Shown: one piece after another, positions 8,303-15,065 of the stretch
Position numbering within the stretch: position 1 is the first letter of the stretch
Layout of the letters: every line of letters begins with the position of its first letter
IMG/VR virus record: IMGVR_UViG_3300044237_003605
Span: 1-22,611 of that record
Strand: one strand, 5' to 3'
Length of the DNA stretch: 22,611 nt
DNA from: a virus
Program-made: the position numbers and the translations under genes
Notes under the pieces: model-generated
What the model saw: the letters and a program-made list of their open reading frames with translations, nothing else
Told to the model about the DNA's origin: nothing
Database searches by the model: none

Positions 8303-9421
8303 ATGGCTAGAAATCGAGTAATTTATCAATCAGAAGCGTTATTCGTGTCCGATGATGCGAGTCAAACCGCAGCAAACAAACACGAACAACTACAAAGAGT
8401 TCAGTCCGCGAACTACTCTTTTAACATTTCACGTCAAGATGTAAATCAGTTCGGGCAACTCTCTAGAATTGATTCTCTTGTTTTAGAAGCGCCAACAGTT
8501 TCTGTTGACTTTTCTTATTATTTAGGTGGCGGATTCAATGAAGCTGCGTTAGGTTTCTTTACAGGAGATCTTACGAAAGGTTTTGCATCTGGCCACATGA
8601 CAGCATCATCTGGTAAAAATTTATTTATCACTACAGCTGATGAAGGCTCTGACGCAAAAGACAATAAAACAGAAGGTGGTACACAACCAGTTATTGGCAT
8701 CGGTAACGCTTATCTATCAGACTATACTGTTGACGGTTCAGTTGGATCACTTCCAACTGTTTCAGTAAGCATGGAAGCTGCAAATATCGCTTCTACAGTT
8801 GTAGCTTCTGGTGATTCAAATGGTTATTCTGGTGTTATTAATCCAGCAGTTGATCAATCAGACGGATCTAAAAAGACAGCAGCTATATCACTTCCATCCG
8901 CTAATACAGGTCAAGGAAGCATTACAGCATTGCGTCCAGGCGATATCACCGTTTCTTTTGGCACCGCAGCATCCGATGCTGAAGATGGTCCAATCGTAGA
9001 CATTAGCGGTGATGCAGATGGAACACATATTCAAAGCGTTTCAATTAATTTAGGTTTAAGCAGAAGCCCACTTGAAAGACTTGGTTCAAGATTCCCGTTT
9101 GCAAGAACAGTGGATTTCCCAGTTCAAGCTACAATGAATGTTTCAGCTATTATAAATGAAATCACAACTGCTAATTTAGCAGATATGTTAGATAGTGCAA
9201 ATTTATTTGATCTTACAGTTGACTTTAATGAAGCTGGCACAAGTGATAAAGCTTGTACATTTAAATTGGCAAATGCAACACTTGATTCAGAATCAATTAG
9301 CTCAAGTATAGGTTCTAACAAAACAGTTGATTTAACATTTACATGTTCTATTGGCGGTCCAGAAGATGCTACTAATAATATATTCTTTTCTGGAAGTGAT
9401 TCACACGTCCCTTTCGCATAG
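8303..9421 (+). CDS. Major tail tube protein (zero-frame product)
   Basis: This 372-residue beta-rich protein starts MARNRVIYQSEALFVS. It reads as two related halves. Residues 36-162 contain NYSFNISRQDVNQFGQL and later NAYLSDYTVDGSVGS with VSVSMEAAN. Residues 246-351 contain SINLGLSRSPLERLGSRFPF, then NATLDSESISSSIGS with VDLTFTCSIG. The insert between the halves is Ser/Gly/Asp-rich. Two tandem tube-type beta domains in one chain match the large tube proteins of some long-tailed phages. Codon use looks adapted for high expression. The gene ends TCC CTT TCG CAT AG in the raw order, which contains the heptamer CCCTTTC and opens into a -1 frame, so a longer form is likely. The tail structural role is well supported by repeats and context. 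The exact tube label is inference. Confidence 0.75.
   Translation: MARNRVIYQSEALFVSDDASQTAANKHEQLQRVQSANYSFNISRQDVNQFGQLSRIDSLVLEAPTVSVDFSYYLGGGFNEAALGFFTGDLTKGFASGHMTASSGKNLFITTADEGSDAKDNKTEGGTQPVIGIGNAYLSDYTVDGSVGSLPTVSVSMEAANIASTVVASGDSNGYSGVINPAVDQSDGSKKTAAISLPSANTGQGSITALRPGDITVSFGTAASDAEDGPIVDISGDADGTHIQSVSINLGLSRSPLERLGSRFPFARTVDFPVQATMNVSAIINEITTANLADMLDSANLFDLTVDFNEAGTSDKACTFKLANATLDSESISSSIGSNKTVDLTFTCSIGGPEDATNNIFFSGSDSHVPFA
9409..9415 (+). promoter_or_regulatory. Candidate -1 ribosomal frameshift slippery site CCCTTTC
   Basis: CCCTTTC has the X-XXY-YYZ form in the correct phase: zero-frame codons are GTC CCT TTC GCA TAG, and slipping back one base re-pairs on CCC and TTT. The zero-frame stop is 4 bases downstream (9419-9421). 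The -1 frame then runs open to 9838. The previous stop in that frame is at 9397-9399, so the overlap is usable only from this spot, and the frame has no ATG, GTG or TTG before 9472. Confidence 0.6.
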
Positions 9422-9449
9422 GAGTTTATAGTTTTTCAGATCGGACTAC

Positions 9450-9474
9450 CACGACCGTCAGTGGGGCGGTCGTG
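9450..9474 (+). other. Strong GC-rich RNA hairpin after the tail tube stop
   Basis: CACGACCG (9450-9457) pairs perfectly with CGGTCGTG (9467-9474) around a 9-base loop. A possible outer stem is ATCGGA (9440-9445) with TCCGAT (9496-9501). This is one of the most GC-rich spots in an AT-rich genome. It is not followed by a T-run on either strand, so an intrinsic terminator is unlikely. A frameshift stimulator, or masking of the GTG at 9472, is a better reading. It begins 34 bases after the slippery heptamer, which is farther than usual for simple stimulators. Confidence 0.55.
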
Positions 9475-9840
9475 CCTTTAAGCTCCTTCAGCTCCTCCGA
9501 TATGTCCATATATCCACTGAAAAGGATAGCTGGTACTAGTATTGCGACTGTAACTCAAATAATTAATGGAACATTTGCCCCAACCAAAATGGGTGAATTT
9601 AGTCCAAATGACGGACCACTTGTTTTTATTACTGCGGATGGCGATGATTCCTGGGAAATGGATCCTCCGTATGATAATTTGCGTGGATTGTCTCAAAGCT
9701 CTTCACAACCTGGTTCATCTACAGCAAGCCAAAATGGTATTGCATATTTCTTTAGGGCTTATGATATTGATGAATCGAGTTTAATTACATTCGATGGGAA
9801 TTTAAACGCTTTGTATAGAGTAGATACTCAATCAGAATAA
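9472..9840 (+). CDS. C-terminal extension of the tail tube protein via -1 frameshift (or separate small protein)
   Basis: The first canonical start in this frame is the GTG at 9472, giving 122 residues. An ATG at 9502 gives 112. The GTG lies inside the right arm of a stable hairpin, and neither start has a good ribosome site. Upstream of it the frame is open back to 9400 and reads like protein (VYSFSDRTTTTVSGAVVPLS), which supports entry from the tube gene by slippage at 9409-9415. That would add 141 residues after Phe371, giving a 512-residue product from 8303 to 9840. The domain contains SIYPLKRIAGTSIATVTQ, FITADGDDSWEMDPPYDNLRG and a Ser/Gln-rich loop, so it is acidic and beta-like. Other phages add C-terminal domains to a fraction of tail tube subunits by frameshifting, where they decorate the tail surface. 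I do not recognise this domain. Confidence 0.65.
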   Translation: MPLSSFSSSDMSIYPLKRIAGTSIATVTQIINGTFAPTKMGEFSPNDGPLVFITADGDDSWEMDPPYDNLRGLSQSSSQPGSSTASQNGIAYFFRAYDIDESSLITFDGNLNALYRVDTQSE

Positions 9841-10320
9841 TTAATTATAGCTATTACCAGTTGGTTGAACCAAAGATTCTATACCACCAACTTGTCTAGG
9901 TGCAGCTTGATAACTATTGTAACTTTGCACCAGACGCAACATTTTATCATACGAGTCTTGAGCTAACCCTCTATACACTTTAGATACTTCGTTTTTATTT
10001 ACGAAAGTTATTGTTTGCTCACCATCTCTTACACTAGTTATGTTTCCGTTTGTATCGTTTGCAATGCCTCTAAGGGTGTTTCTAGCCTGTTTGGTGTAGT
10101 AATGGTATAGATACATCTCTTTATATATATCACGCTCTTCTAGGCCCATTCCAGACACGCTATCACCACTTCCGGATAAGCTTGTGTACAAGTAATTGTT
10201 TAAAAGGCCAAAATTTTCATTCAACCAACCAGATACAGACGAAAGAGTAACTCCAGTAGAGTCTAATTCGTTTTCAAAAATGTCGGTCGCTAAACCACTA
10301 ATGCTTCCAGTTATTGCCAT
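9841..10320 (-). CDS. Probable neck/head-completion protein
   Basis: This 159-residue protein starts MAITGSISGLATDIF. It has a Ser/Gly-rich N-terminal half and a helical, Tyr-rich middle (ERDIYKEMYLYHYYTKQARNTLRGI), then VRDGEQTITFVNKNEVSK and a polar C-terminus ending NSYN. Its stop codon directly abuts the stop codon of the convergent plus-strand gene, and its start codon shares one base with the preceding gene's stop. It is the last gene downstream of the capsid terminator on this strand, so it lies in the head-to-tail transition of the gene order. A neck or head-completion role is inferred from this position. No family motif is certain. Confidence 0.55.
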   Translation of the reverse strand: MAITGSISGLATDIFENELDSTGVTLSSVSGWLNENFGLLNNYLYTSLSGSGDSVSGMGLEERDIYKEMYLYHYYTKQARNTLRGIANDTNGNITSVRDGEQTITFVNKNEVSKVYRGLAQDSYDKMLRLVQSYNSYQAAPRQVGGIESLVQPTGNSYN

Positions 10321-11027
10321 TAATTTTGTCTTTGATATTCTTGCTTAATTAAAGTAATAAGCTTATTTCTATCAAAGCCAGGTTTGTAACCTAATTGAGC
10401 TGCTGTAGCTTGAAGGTCTGACAATGATTTAGATTTAAGCTTTTCTTCTAAATCTTTTACACTTTCAGCTCCTTCGAAAGCTGCTGATAAAGCACCTTTT
10501 TCAGCTTTTTTTGAAGCATCTGTTTGAAATACTTGATTTTTACTACACCACTCACGGAATGCAGTTTTTAATTCATTTTTTTGTCTTACGGAATCTGAGT
10601 ATACTCTTGCAGCTACTCTGTATGCAATTTGACCCATTTTTTCTCTAGACATAGATTCAAGCTTTCTTTCAAAAACTCTCATGTCAGCGGTTCCAAAAGG
10701 ACTAATTATGTCTGTTCCAATTAATTTTTCTTGGTCTTCTATTAGATCGACTTCGTCTCTTTCTTTGCCATCCGTGTATTCTAATTCATCAAGATTAGGC
10801 TCTTCCGATTCTTCTTCGGTTTGGCCATTCGCTTCTTCCAAATCTTCTAATGGATCGTCATTTATGACTTCATCATTCTCTACAGCTGTAGCTAAGTCTT
10901 CAACAAACTCTTCCTTTAATTGAACTAATGTTTTTTTAGCTTTCTTTTTTGATTTTTTTAATTTTGTTTCGGGCAACTCAACATATTGAGAACCTTCTGA
11001 ATTAATTTGTTTTGATAAATCTTCCAT
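10320..11027 (-). CDS. Acidic protein with C-terminal SAP-like domain
   Basis: This 235-residue protein has three parts. Residues about 20-35 are Lys-rich (KLKKSKKKAKKTL). Residues about 40-105 are very acidic (repeated DDPLEDLEE, EEESEEP, KERDEVDLIEDQ), probably disordered. The rest is helical. The last 35 residues (SLSDLQATAAQLGYKPGFDRNKLITLIKQEY) fit a SAP or Rho-N-like helix-extended-helix motif, which binds DNA or RNA in other proteins. It is the first gene after the capsid terminator and has promoter-like sequence before it, so it may be transcribed separately. Its place suggests a head or neck assembly role, perhaps contacting DNA at the portal exit. The domain call is moderately confident. 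The role is inference. Confidence 0.6.
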   Translation of the reverse strand: MEDLSKQINSEGSQYVELPETKLKKSKKKAKKTLVQLKEEFVEDLATAVENDEVINDDPLEDLEEANGQTEEESEEPNLDELEYTDGKERDEVDLIEDQEKLIGTDIISPFGTADMRVFERKLESMSREKMGQIAYRVAARVYSDSVRQKNELKTAFREWCSKNQVFQTDASKKAEKGALSAAFEGAESVKDLEEKLKSKSLSDLQATAAQLGYKPGFDRNKLITLIKQEYQRQN

Positions 11028-11058
11028 ACTATATATTACACTAACTTTAAACTTTTCT
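11028..11058 (-). promoter_or_regulatory. Candidate promoter before the SAP-domain gene
   Basis: Reading the minus strand, GTGTAAT (11041 to 11035) is followed by ATATAGT and the ATG at 11027. The GTGTAA core matches the motif before other operon-head genes. Because it lies just beyond the capsid terminator, a restart promoter here would be logical. It is very close to the start codon, so a transcript would have almost no leader. Confidence 0.35.
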
Positions 11059-11089
11059 AAAAAAAAAGGGCCACTCCGAAGAGTGGCCC
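11059..11089 (-). terminator. Rho-independent terminator after the major capsid gene
   Basis: On the minus strand GGGCCACTC and GAGTGGCCC form a 9-bp GC-rich stem closed by a TTCG loop (CTTCGG, the exceptionally stable tetraloop type), followed at once by nine T. The hairpin is 11068-11089 and the T-run is 11059-11067. It starts 28 bases after the capsid stop codon. This is the clearest terminator in the window. Confidence 0.95.
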
Positions 11090-11116
11090 GAATTTAAAGG
11101 TTTGACTGTTATTGGA

Positions 11117-12265
11117 TTAAGCTCCCATAACTGCTGTACCAATTAATGCACGATCATCAAGAACAATACGACCTTCTTCGAGTGAACCGAAGTAACCGAT
11201 CTTGTTTTGACGGATGCTATATTGATCATCAGCAATCAAGTTGAACTCACCACCATTTTCAGCGTCAACTGCAACTGGACGAATCAATGATTCACGTGTG
11301 CGGTCGATACCAAGAACTAACTCATCTGTGCCTGCGAAATCTTGGTCACCAGTTGAACCACCAGCAAAAGGAATATTTCCACTTTGTGCGCTTGCGAAGA
11401 TGTCGTTGAATTTGCGTGAAGAACCGCCAAGTCCAGAACCACCAAACTCATTAAGCTCGATAACGTTAATTCCATAGAACTCTGGAGCACCAGCAGCGTT
11501 ATAAGCTTGAGAAGCGATTTCGTCTGCAGTACGTACTGGAGTTACAGAACCAGTTGTTGCACCTTTAGTGTTGATTGGGTTGTATGCAATAGCACGTAAC
11601 TCTTCAACAAGCTCTGGTGAACAGATAATATCTGTAATTCCTCTACCACTGCGAGAATCTGGAGTACCACCAGCAAATGATGTAACGATACGTTTTGAAC
11701 GAGTAATCATACGATTAAGGTCAGCAAGAACGAAACGGTTATTTGCACTTCCTTCTTCAAGGTGAAGATTGTTATTTGTGAATGCTTGAGCAAGAGCTGT
11801 AAGCACAACATTAGCAGAAATTGTGTTCTGTTTCAAAAGAATTTCTTGAGCAACACGAGTCATTGTTTTTGCAACAACATCCATGCGTGATTTAGCTGCA
11901 TAGCGACGATCGAAGCTAACTGCTGAATCAAGTGAATATGTAGCAACTTTTAACTCTGAAGATGTTGGAAGAACTTCTGAAGTTGGTAAACCACCAGCAC
12001 GTGACTGAGAATAAACCTGTACGTAATCCTCATCAGCAATATCGTGATATAAATCTAATGGAATTGAAGGATTGTCGTCAGCGTTGTACTGAAGTGTTGT
12101 GAAAAGGTTAGACAAAGCGGGAGCTTGGTTGATAACCTCTGCTAAGACTGGTCCGATGAACTCAGCTAAAGCTGTTTGAGCTTCGAAAGCAACAGCGCGG
12201 TTGCGAGAAGCCATAGCTTTAATAAGCTCAACTTGTTCTGGAGTATTTTTTAATGTAATTTTCAT
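11117..12265 (-). CDS. Major capsid protein
   Basis: This 382-residue protein has the length and layout of a HK97-fold capsid protein: a helical N-terminus (EQVELIKAMASRNRAVAFEAQTALAEFIGPVLAEVI), an extended arm with LDLYHDIADEDYVQVYSQS, a long central helix (DVVAKTMTRVAQEILLKQNTI) with ANVVLTALAQAF, and a beta-rich C-terminal half including IICSPELVEELRAIAYNP and GFDRT-like LVLGIDRTRESLIRPV. A good ribosome site (AGAAGGGA) lies upstream of the ATG. Codons are more GC-rich than in neighbours, with many CGT arginines, as expected for the most abundant virion protein. It follows the protease-scaffold and decoration genes and ends at a strong terminator. Position and composition make the call solid. 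No cleavage site is obvious. Confidence 0.85.
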   Translation of the reverse strand: MKITLKNTPEQVELIKAMASRNRAVAFEAQTALAEFIGPVLAEVINQAPALSNLFTTLQYNADDNPSIPLDLYHDIADEDYVQVYSQSRAGGLPTSEVLPTSSELKVATYSLDSAVSFDRRYAAKSRMDVVAKTMTRVAQEILLKQNTISANVVLTALAQAFTNNNLHLEEGSANNRFVLADLNRMITRSKRIVTSFAGGTPDSRSGRGITDIICSPELVEELRAIAYNPINTKGATTGSVTPVRTADEIASQAYNAAGAPEFYGINVIELNEFGGSGLGGSSRKFNDIFASAQSGNIPFAGGSTGDQDFAGTDELVLGIDRTRESLIRPVAVDAENGGEFNLIADDQYSIRQNKIGYFGSLEEGRIVLDDRALIGTAVMGA

Positions 12266-12286
12266 TTTTGTAATATTTCCCTTCTA

Positions 12287-12910
12287 TTAACCAATTTTAA
12301 CAATGATATACTCACCAGCAAACTGATCTGTAAGACCACCTTGAGATGCGCGTGAACCAGTACCAATAACTGTACCGAATGCTTTATCAGCACTTGGAGC
12401 AGCTCCTGTAATTTTTCCGTCTGTATTGTCGGAAATTCTGATACCAGTACCAACAGTATAATCAACCGCGTCACCCTCAAAAGCTTCTTCAGCTAAAGTG
12501 AAGATACCTTTTGTAGCGACAGGAACTGATTGTCCAGGAAGAACAGCTTGAAGCTCTTCTCTTTTTGTTGCGTTATAAAGTAATTTCTCACCATTTTCAT
12601 CGTTCTTTGCAGTTTGTAGCAAAGTAAGGCCTAAAGGCACATCACCGGAAGTACAACCTGTAACGATTAATGGATTTGAAGGATAAGCGTCTTTGCCAAC
12701 AAATGGGAAATCTGACTTACCAAGATATGAATCTTCAGCATATGTGATGACATCTTGGTTGAAATTTCCATTTTTGACTTTAACAAATACCCCGTTTGAG
12801 CCTTTCCCATCTCCTGTAGTAGAATCAAGGATCATGGCACTATCAAGAGCGAAGAGATTGACAACGTCGTTCTCATCGTATTGTCTAAACGGTAATAATC
12901 TTAATGACAT
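12287..12910 (-). CDS. Probable capsid decoration/head protein
   Basis: This 207-residue beta-rich protein starts MSLRLLPFRQYDENDVVNLFAL. Visible blocks are SNGVFVKVKNGNFNQDVITY, NPLIVTGCTSGDVPLGLTLL, KREELQAVLPGQSVPVATKGIF, VDYTVGTGIRISDNTDGKI and a C-terminal GEYIIVKIG. The LPGQSVPVATKGIFT block, followed by a strand ending in VKIG, is typical of beta-barrel head decoration proteins whose genes neighbour the major capsid gene. It lies between the scaffold and capsid genes with gaps of 26 and 21 bases. Its codon use resembles that of the capsid gene, which suggests high expression. The decoration role is inferred from composition and order. No single diagnostic motif proves it. Confidence 0.65.
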   Translation of the reverse strand: MSLRLLPFRQYDENDVVNLFALDSAMILDSTTGDGKGSNGVFVKVKNGNFNQDVITYAEDSYLGKSDFPFVGKDAYPSNPLIVTGCTSGDVPLGLTLLQTAKNDENGEKLLYNATKREELQAVLPGQSVPVATKGIFTLAEEAFEGDAVDYTVGTGIRISDNTDGKITGAAPSADKAFGTVIGTGSRASQGGLTDQFAGEYIIVKIG

Positions 12911-12936
12911 AGTTTTTTTTAATTAAATGTTAAATT

Positions 12937-13614
12937 TTATGATAAAATATTTTCACGGCTGAAAGCAGCTGCAAATTTATCTTTTAAAGTTTGAGATGAA
13001 GCTTGTGCTTCGTTATTATTAGGAATTTCAGCTGTTTCTTGTTCCGCGCTATCTAAAGCAGCTTCAACGTCTGTTGTTTCTTCAACTTCTGAAGCGTCAG
13101 ATTGTAAACGTTTTTCAACTTCTTCGTTAACACGAGCTTGAACTTCTTCTTCGAATTTAGCTTTAGCTTCTTTGTTTTTGCTTGCCCAAAATACTTCAAG
13201 TTCTGACTTCAAAGAAGCAAATGCTTCTTCTGAAGAATCAAGACCTTTTAGTTTTTCTGCAATAAAAGCTGAATCGCTTTCTTCTAAGTCGTAAACAGAG
13301 TCAATTTCTTCCATGCGTGAGTTGAATGTAGCAACTGCTTCTTCAGCAGCTTTTACTTTTTCAAACTCAGCAATGCGTTCTTGAGCACTTGCTAATTCCT
13401 CTTTTATTGACTCTACAGAAGCTGTAAGCTCTTTATTCGCAGCAGCGATTTCTGCTTTTGCATTTTCTGCAGCCTCAAGAGAAGCTTTGTACTCTTCATC
13501 TTTGGTTTTAATGGCATCAGCAAAAGTTGATGTCATGCCAGCGATAGCCTCTTCTGAAAATTTCTTTTCAGTAAGAGAAGCTTTGATTTCTGATAATAGA
13601 GTTTCGATATCCAT
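12937..13614 (-). other. Possible nested scaffold product from an internal start
   Basis: An in-frame ATG at 13614 (Met285) falls at the boundary between the protease-like domain plus a short Asn-rich linker and the coiled-coil region. Starting there would give a 225-residue scaffold. No strong Shine-Dalgarno sequence precedes it, which weakens the idea. The domain boundary and a shift toward more GC-rich arginine codons downstream support it. Confidence 0.35.
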
Positions 13615-14466
13615 AATTTTGTTATTGTTTACAGTATTTTTTATCTTTTGTGAAATTTTAGCGGCTACTTTTTGTAGTTGTTTACTTTGTTTAGTGTATA
13701 TTTCAACGGCACCCGCTTCTTTAACTTTTGGTGTTTCGCTTTCTTCGGATATAACACCTTTAACATTTGCGGCTGGTTTCATAGTAAAACCTATACCCAA
13801 AGGATAAACATTACCCACGATCAAACGATATAGAGGAGTTCCATCTTCCATCATTCCTTTTCCACCAAATCCTTTTAACATAGCCTTCATTTCCATTATT
13901 TGTTTTGGATCGGAAACTATTTCTGCGTCTTTTAAATTTTTACTTCCAACGGCTATTTTATAATCACTAAATCCAACCTCCCAACTGGCAGACACAGTGT
14001 TATGTATTTTGCTATTCGGATTTGTGCTATTTTTTAATGTTTCAAAAAAATTTTTATCTACGGTTTTATAAACAACCGCACCTAAAGCAATATTAAAAGG
14101 TTCTTTTGTTTCTTTGTCTATATTTACGATTATTGAACTGTTGTTATAATCACTAAATCCAGCATTTACTATGTGACCAACAATTTTCTTTTTATTATGT
14201 TCGATATTTGTAGGTTTGTGAACAAATTGTTGAACAGATTCTATTGCAGTATTAGTACTTATACCATCTCCATTTTTATTAAACTCGTTTACAACAGCAG
14301 CATTGAAAGCAACACCCATCAAATCAATATTTTTCTTTAAATCCACATTTGTTGGAATTAAAGGTTTTAAATTTTCAATGTTTGCCTTAGAAATGTCTAT
14401 GCCTGCAATCTCTCTGCAGGCTTGGACTTCAAAATCAAATGTTGTGCTGTATTTGTAATCCGGCAT
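12937..14466 (-). CDS. Probable prohead protease fused to capsid scaffold
   Basis: This 509-residue protein has two distinct parts. The N-terminal domain (about 1-245) contains NAAVVNEFNKNGDG, KPTNIEHNKKKIVGHI with candidate His90, and HNTVSASWEVGFSDY with candidate Ser161. This matches the His/Ser layout of phage prohead serine proteases. The C-terminal part (about 285-450) is a long Ala/Glu/Lys coiled-coil, as in internal scaffolds, followed by an acidic Ser/Glu tail. Fused protease-scaffold proteins and nested scaffold genes are known in tailed phages. Met285 (13614) begins a natural-looking scaffold start, MDIETLLSEIKASL. The gene ends 26 bases before the decoration gene and begins 2 bases after the preceding head gene. 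The scaffold part is clear. The protease part is a motif-level inference. Confidence 0.7.
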   Translation of the reverse strand: MPDYKYSTTFDFEVQACREIAGIDISKANIENLKPLIPTNVDLKKNIDLMGVAFNAAVVNEFNKNGDGISTNTAIESVQQFVHKPTNIEHNKKKIVGHIVNAGFSDYNNSSIIVNIDKETKEPFNIALGAVVYKTVDKNFFETLKNSTNPNSKIHNTVSASWEVGFSDYKIAVGSKNLKDAEIVSDPKQIMEMKAMLKGFGGKGMMEDGTPLYRLIVGNVYPLGIGFTMKPAANVKGVISEESETPKVKEAGAVEIYTKQSKQLQKVAAKISQKIKNTVNNNKIMDIETLLSEIKASLTEKKFSEEAIAGMTSTFADAIKTKDEEYKASLEAAENAKAEIAAANKELTASVESIKEELASAQERIAEFEKVKAAEEAVATFNSRMEEIDSVYDLEESDSAFIAEKLKGLDSSEEAFASLKSELEVFWASKNKEAKAKFEEEVQARVNEEVEKRLQSDASEVEETTDVEAALDSAEQETAEIPNNNEAQASSQTLKDKFAAAFSRENILS

Positions 14467-14468
14467 TA

Positions 14469-15065
14469 TTACAACATATCTCTGATACGTTTTGCTTGAC
14501 TTGCGTGAGCCTTCACTCCACTATCTAATTCTGATACTATTTCAGCTAGTTTTTTTTTAGCGTCTGCTGGTAATTCTTGTGCAGCTTTAGAAACTTTTGG
14601 CTTTTTAGGGTTATCTACTTTTTTCATTTCGCCCTCTGGACCAACTTCTACTTCTTTTTTGTCATCTTCTGAAAGCATTTTTAAATATGCAGCTTCTGCT
14701 TTTTCTGTCATCTTCCCTTCTTTTTTAACTTTTTCTAAGATAGCTTTTTGTAAAGCAGGGGGTAGATTTTTCTTTTGTTTTTCTGTTAAGCCAGCTAACA
14801 TTGGTTTCATTTTGTAAAGATTAGCTTCTACTTTAGCTATGACTGGTTTAATATTTTGGCTATATATGTTACCGCAAGTTTTCATAGTTTCATCGTCACT
14901 CATATTCTTTGTGTCGGTTGCATACGAGTCATTCATTGCACACATACCCATAAACTTTTTGAATACAGGCTCTTCGGAATCACTATATTTTTTAGCGATT
15001 GATATTTCAATGTCGCCGTTTGATCGGTCAACGCTTGCTACTAATGGATTTTTAATTTCTTTCAT
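14469..15065 (-). CDS. Small head-region protein between portal and protease-scaffold
   Basis: This 198-residue, Lys/Glu-rich, mostly helical protein starts MKEIKNPLVASVDRSNGDIEI. Cys residues near 43 and 64 sit in a segment with MCAMNDSYATD and MKTCGNIYSQN. The middle is LTEKQKKNLPPALQKAILEKVKKEGKMTEKAEAAYLKML, followed by a charged Pro-rich linker and a C-terminal helix. It overlaps the portal gene by 14 bases and stops 2 bases before the protease-scaffold gene, so it is part of the head-assembly operon. Its position and composition would suit a prohead core or a portal-assembly helper. No family is recognised, and this role is inference. Confidence 0.55.
   Translation of the reverse strand: MKEIKNPLVASVDRSNGDIEISIAKKYSDSEEPVFKKFMGMCAMNDSYATDTKNMSDDETMKTCGNIYSQNIKPVIAKVEANLYKMKPMLAGLTEKQKKNLPPALQKAILEKVKKEGKMTEKAEAAYLKMLSEDDKKEVEVGPEGEMKKVDNPKKPKVSKAAQELPADAKKKLAEIVSELDSGVKAHASQAKRIRDML

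Noticed and set aside
9450-9474. The GC-rich hairpin as an intrinsic terminator of the tail tube transcript.
   Set aside because: No T-run follows on either strand, and open reading continues through it in the -1 frame. A translational role fits better.
12934-12948. Inverted repeat ATTTTAT-G-ATAAAAT across the stop of the protease-scaffold gene.
   Set aside because: It is pure A/T with a one-base loop, which cannot form a real hairpin loop and is expected by chance in this composition.
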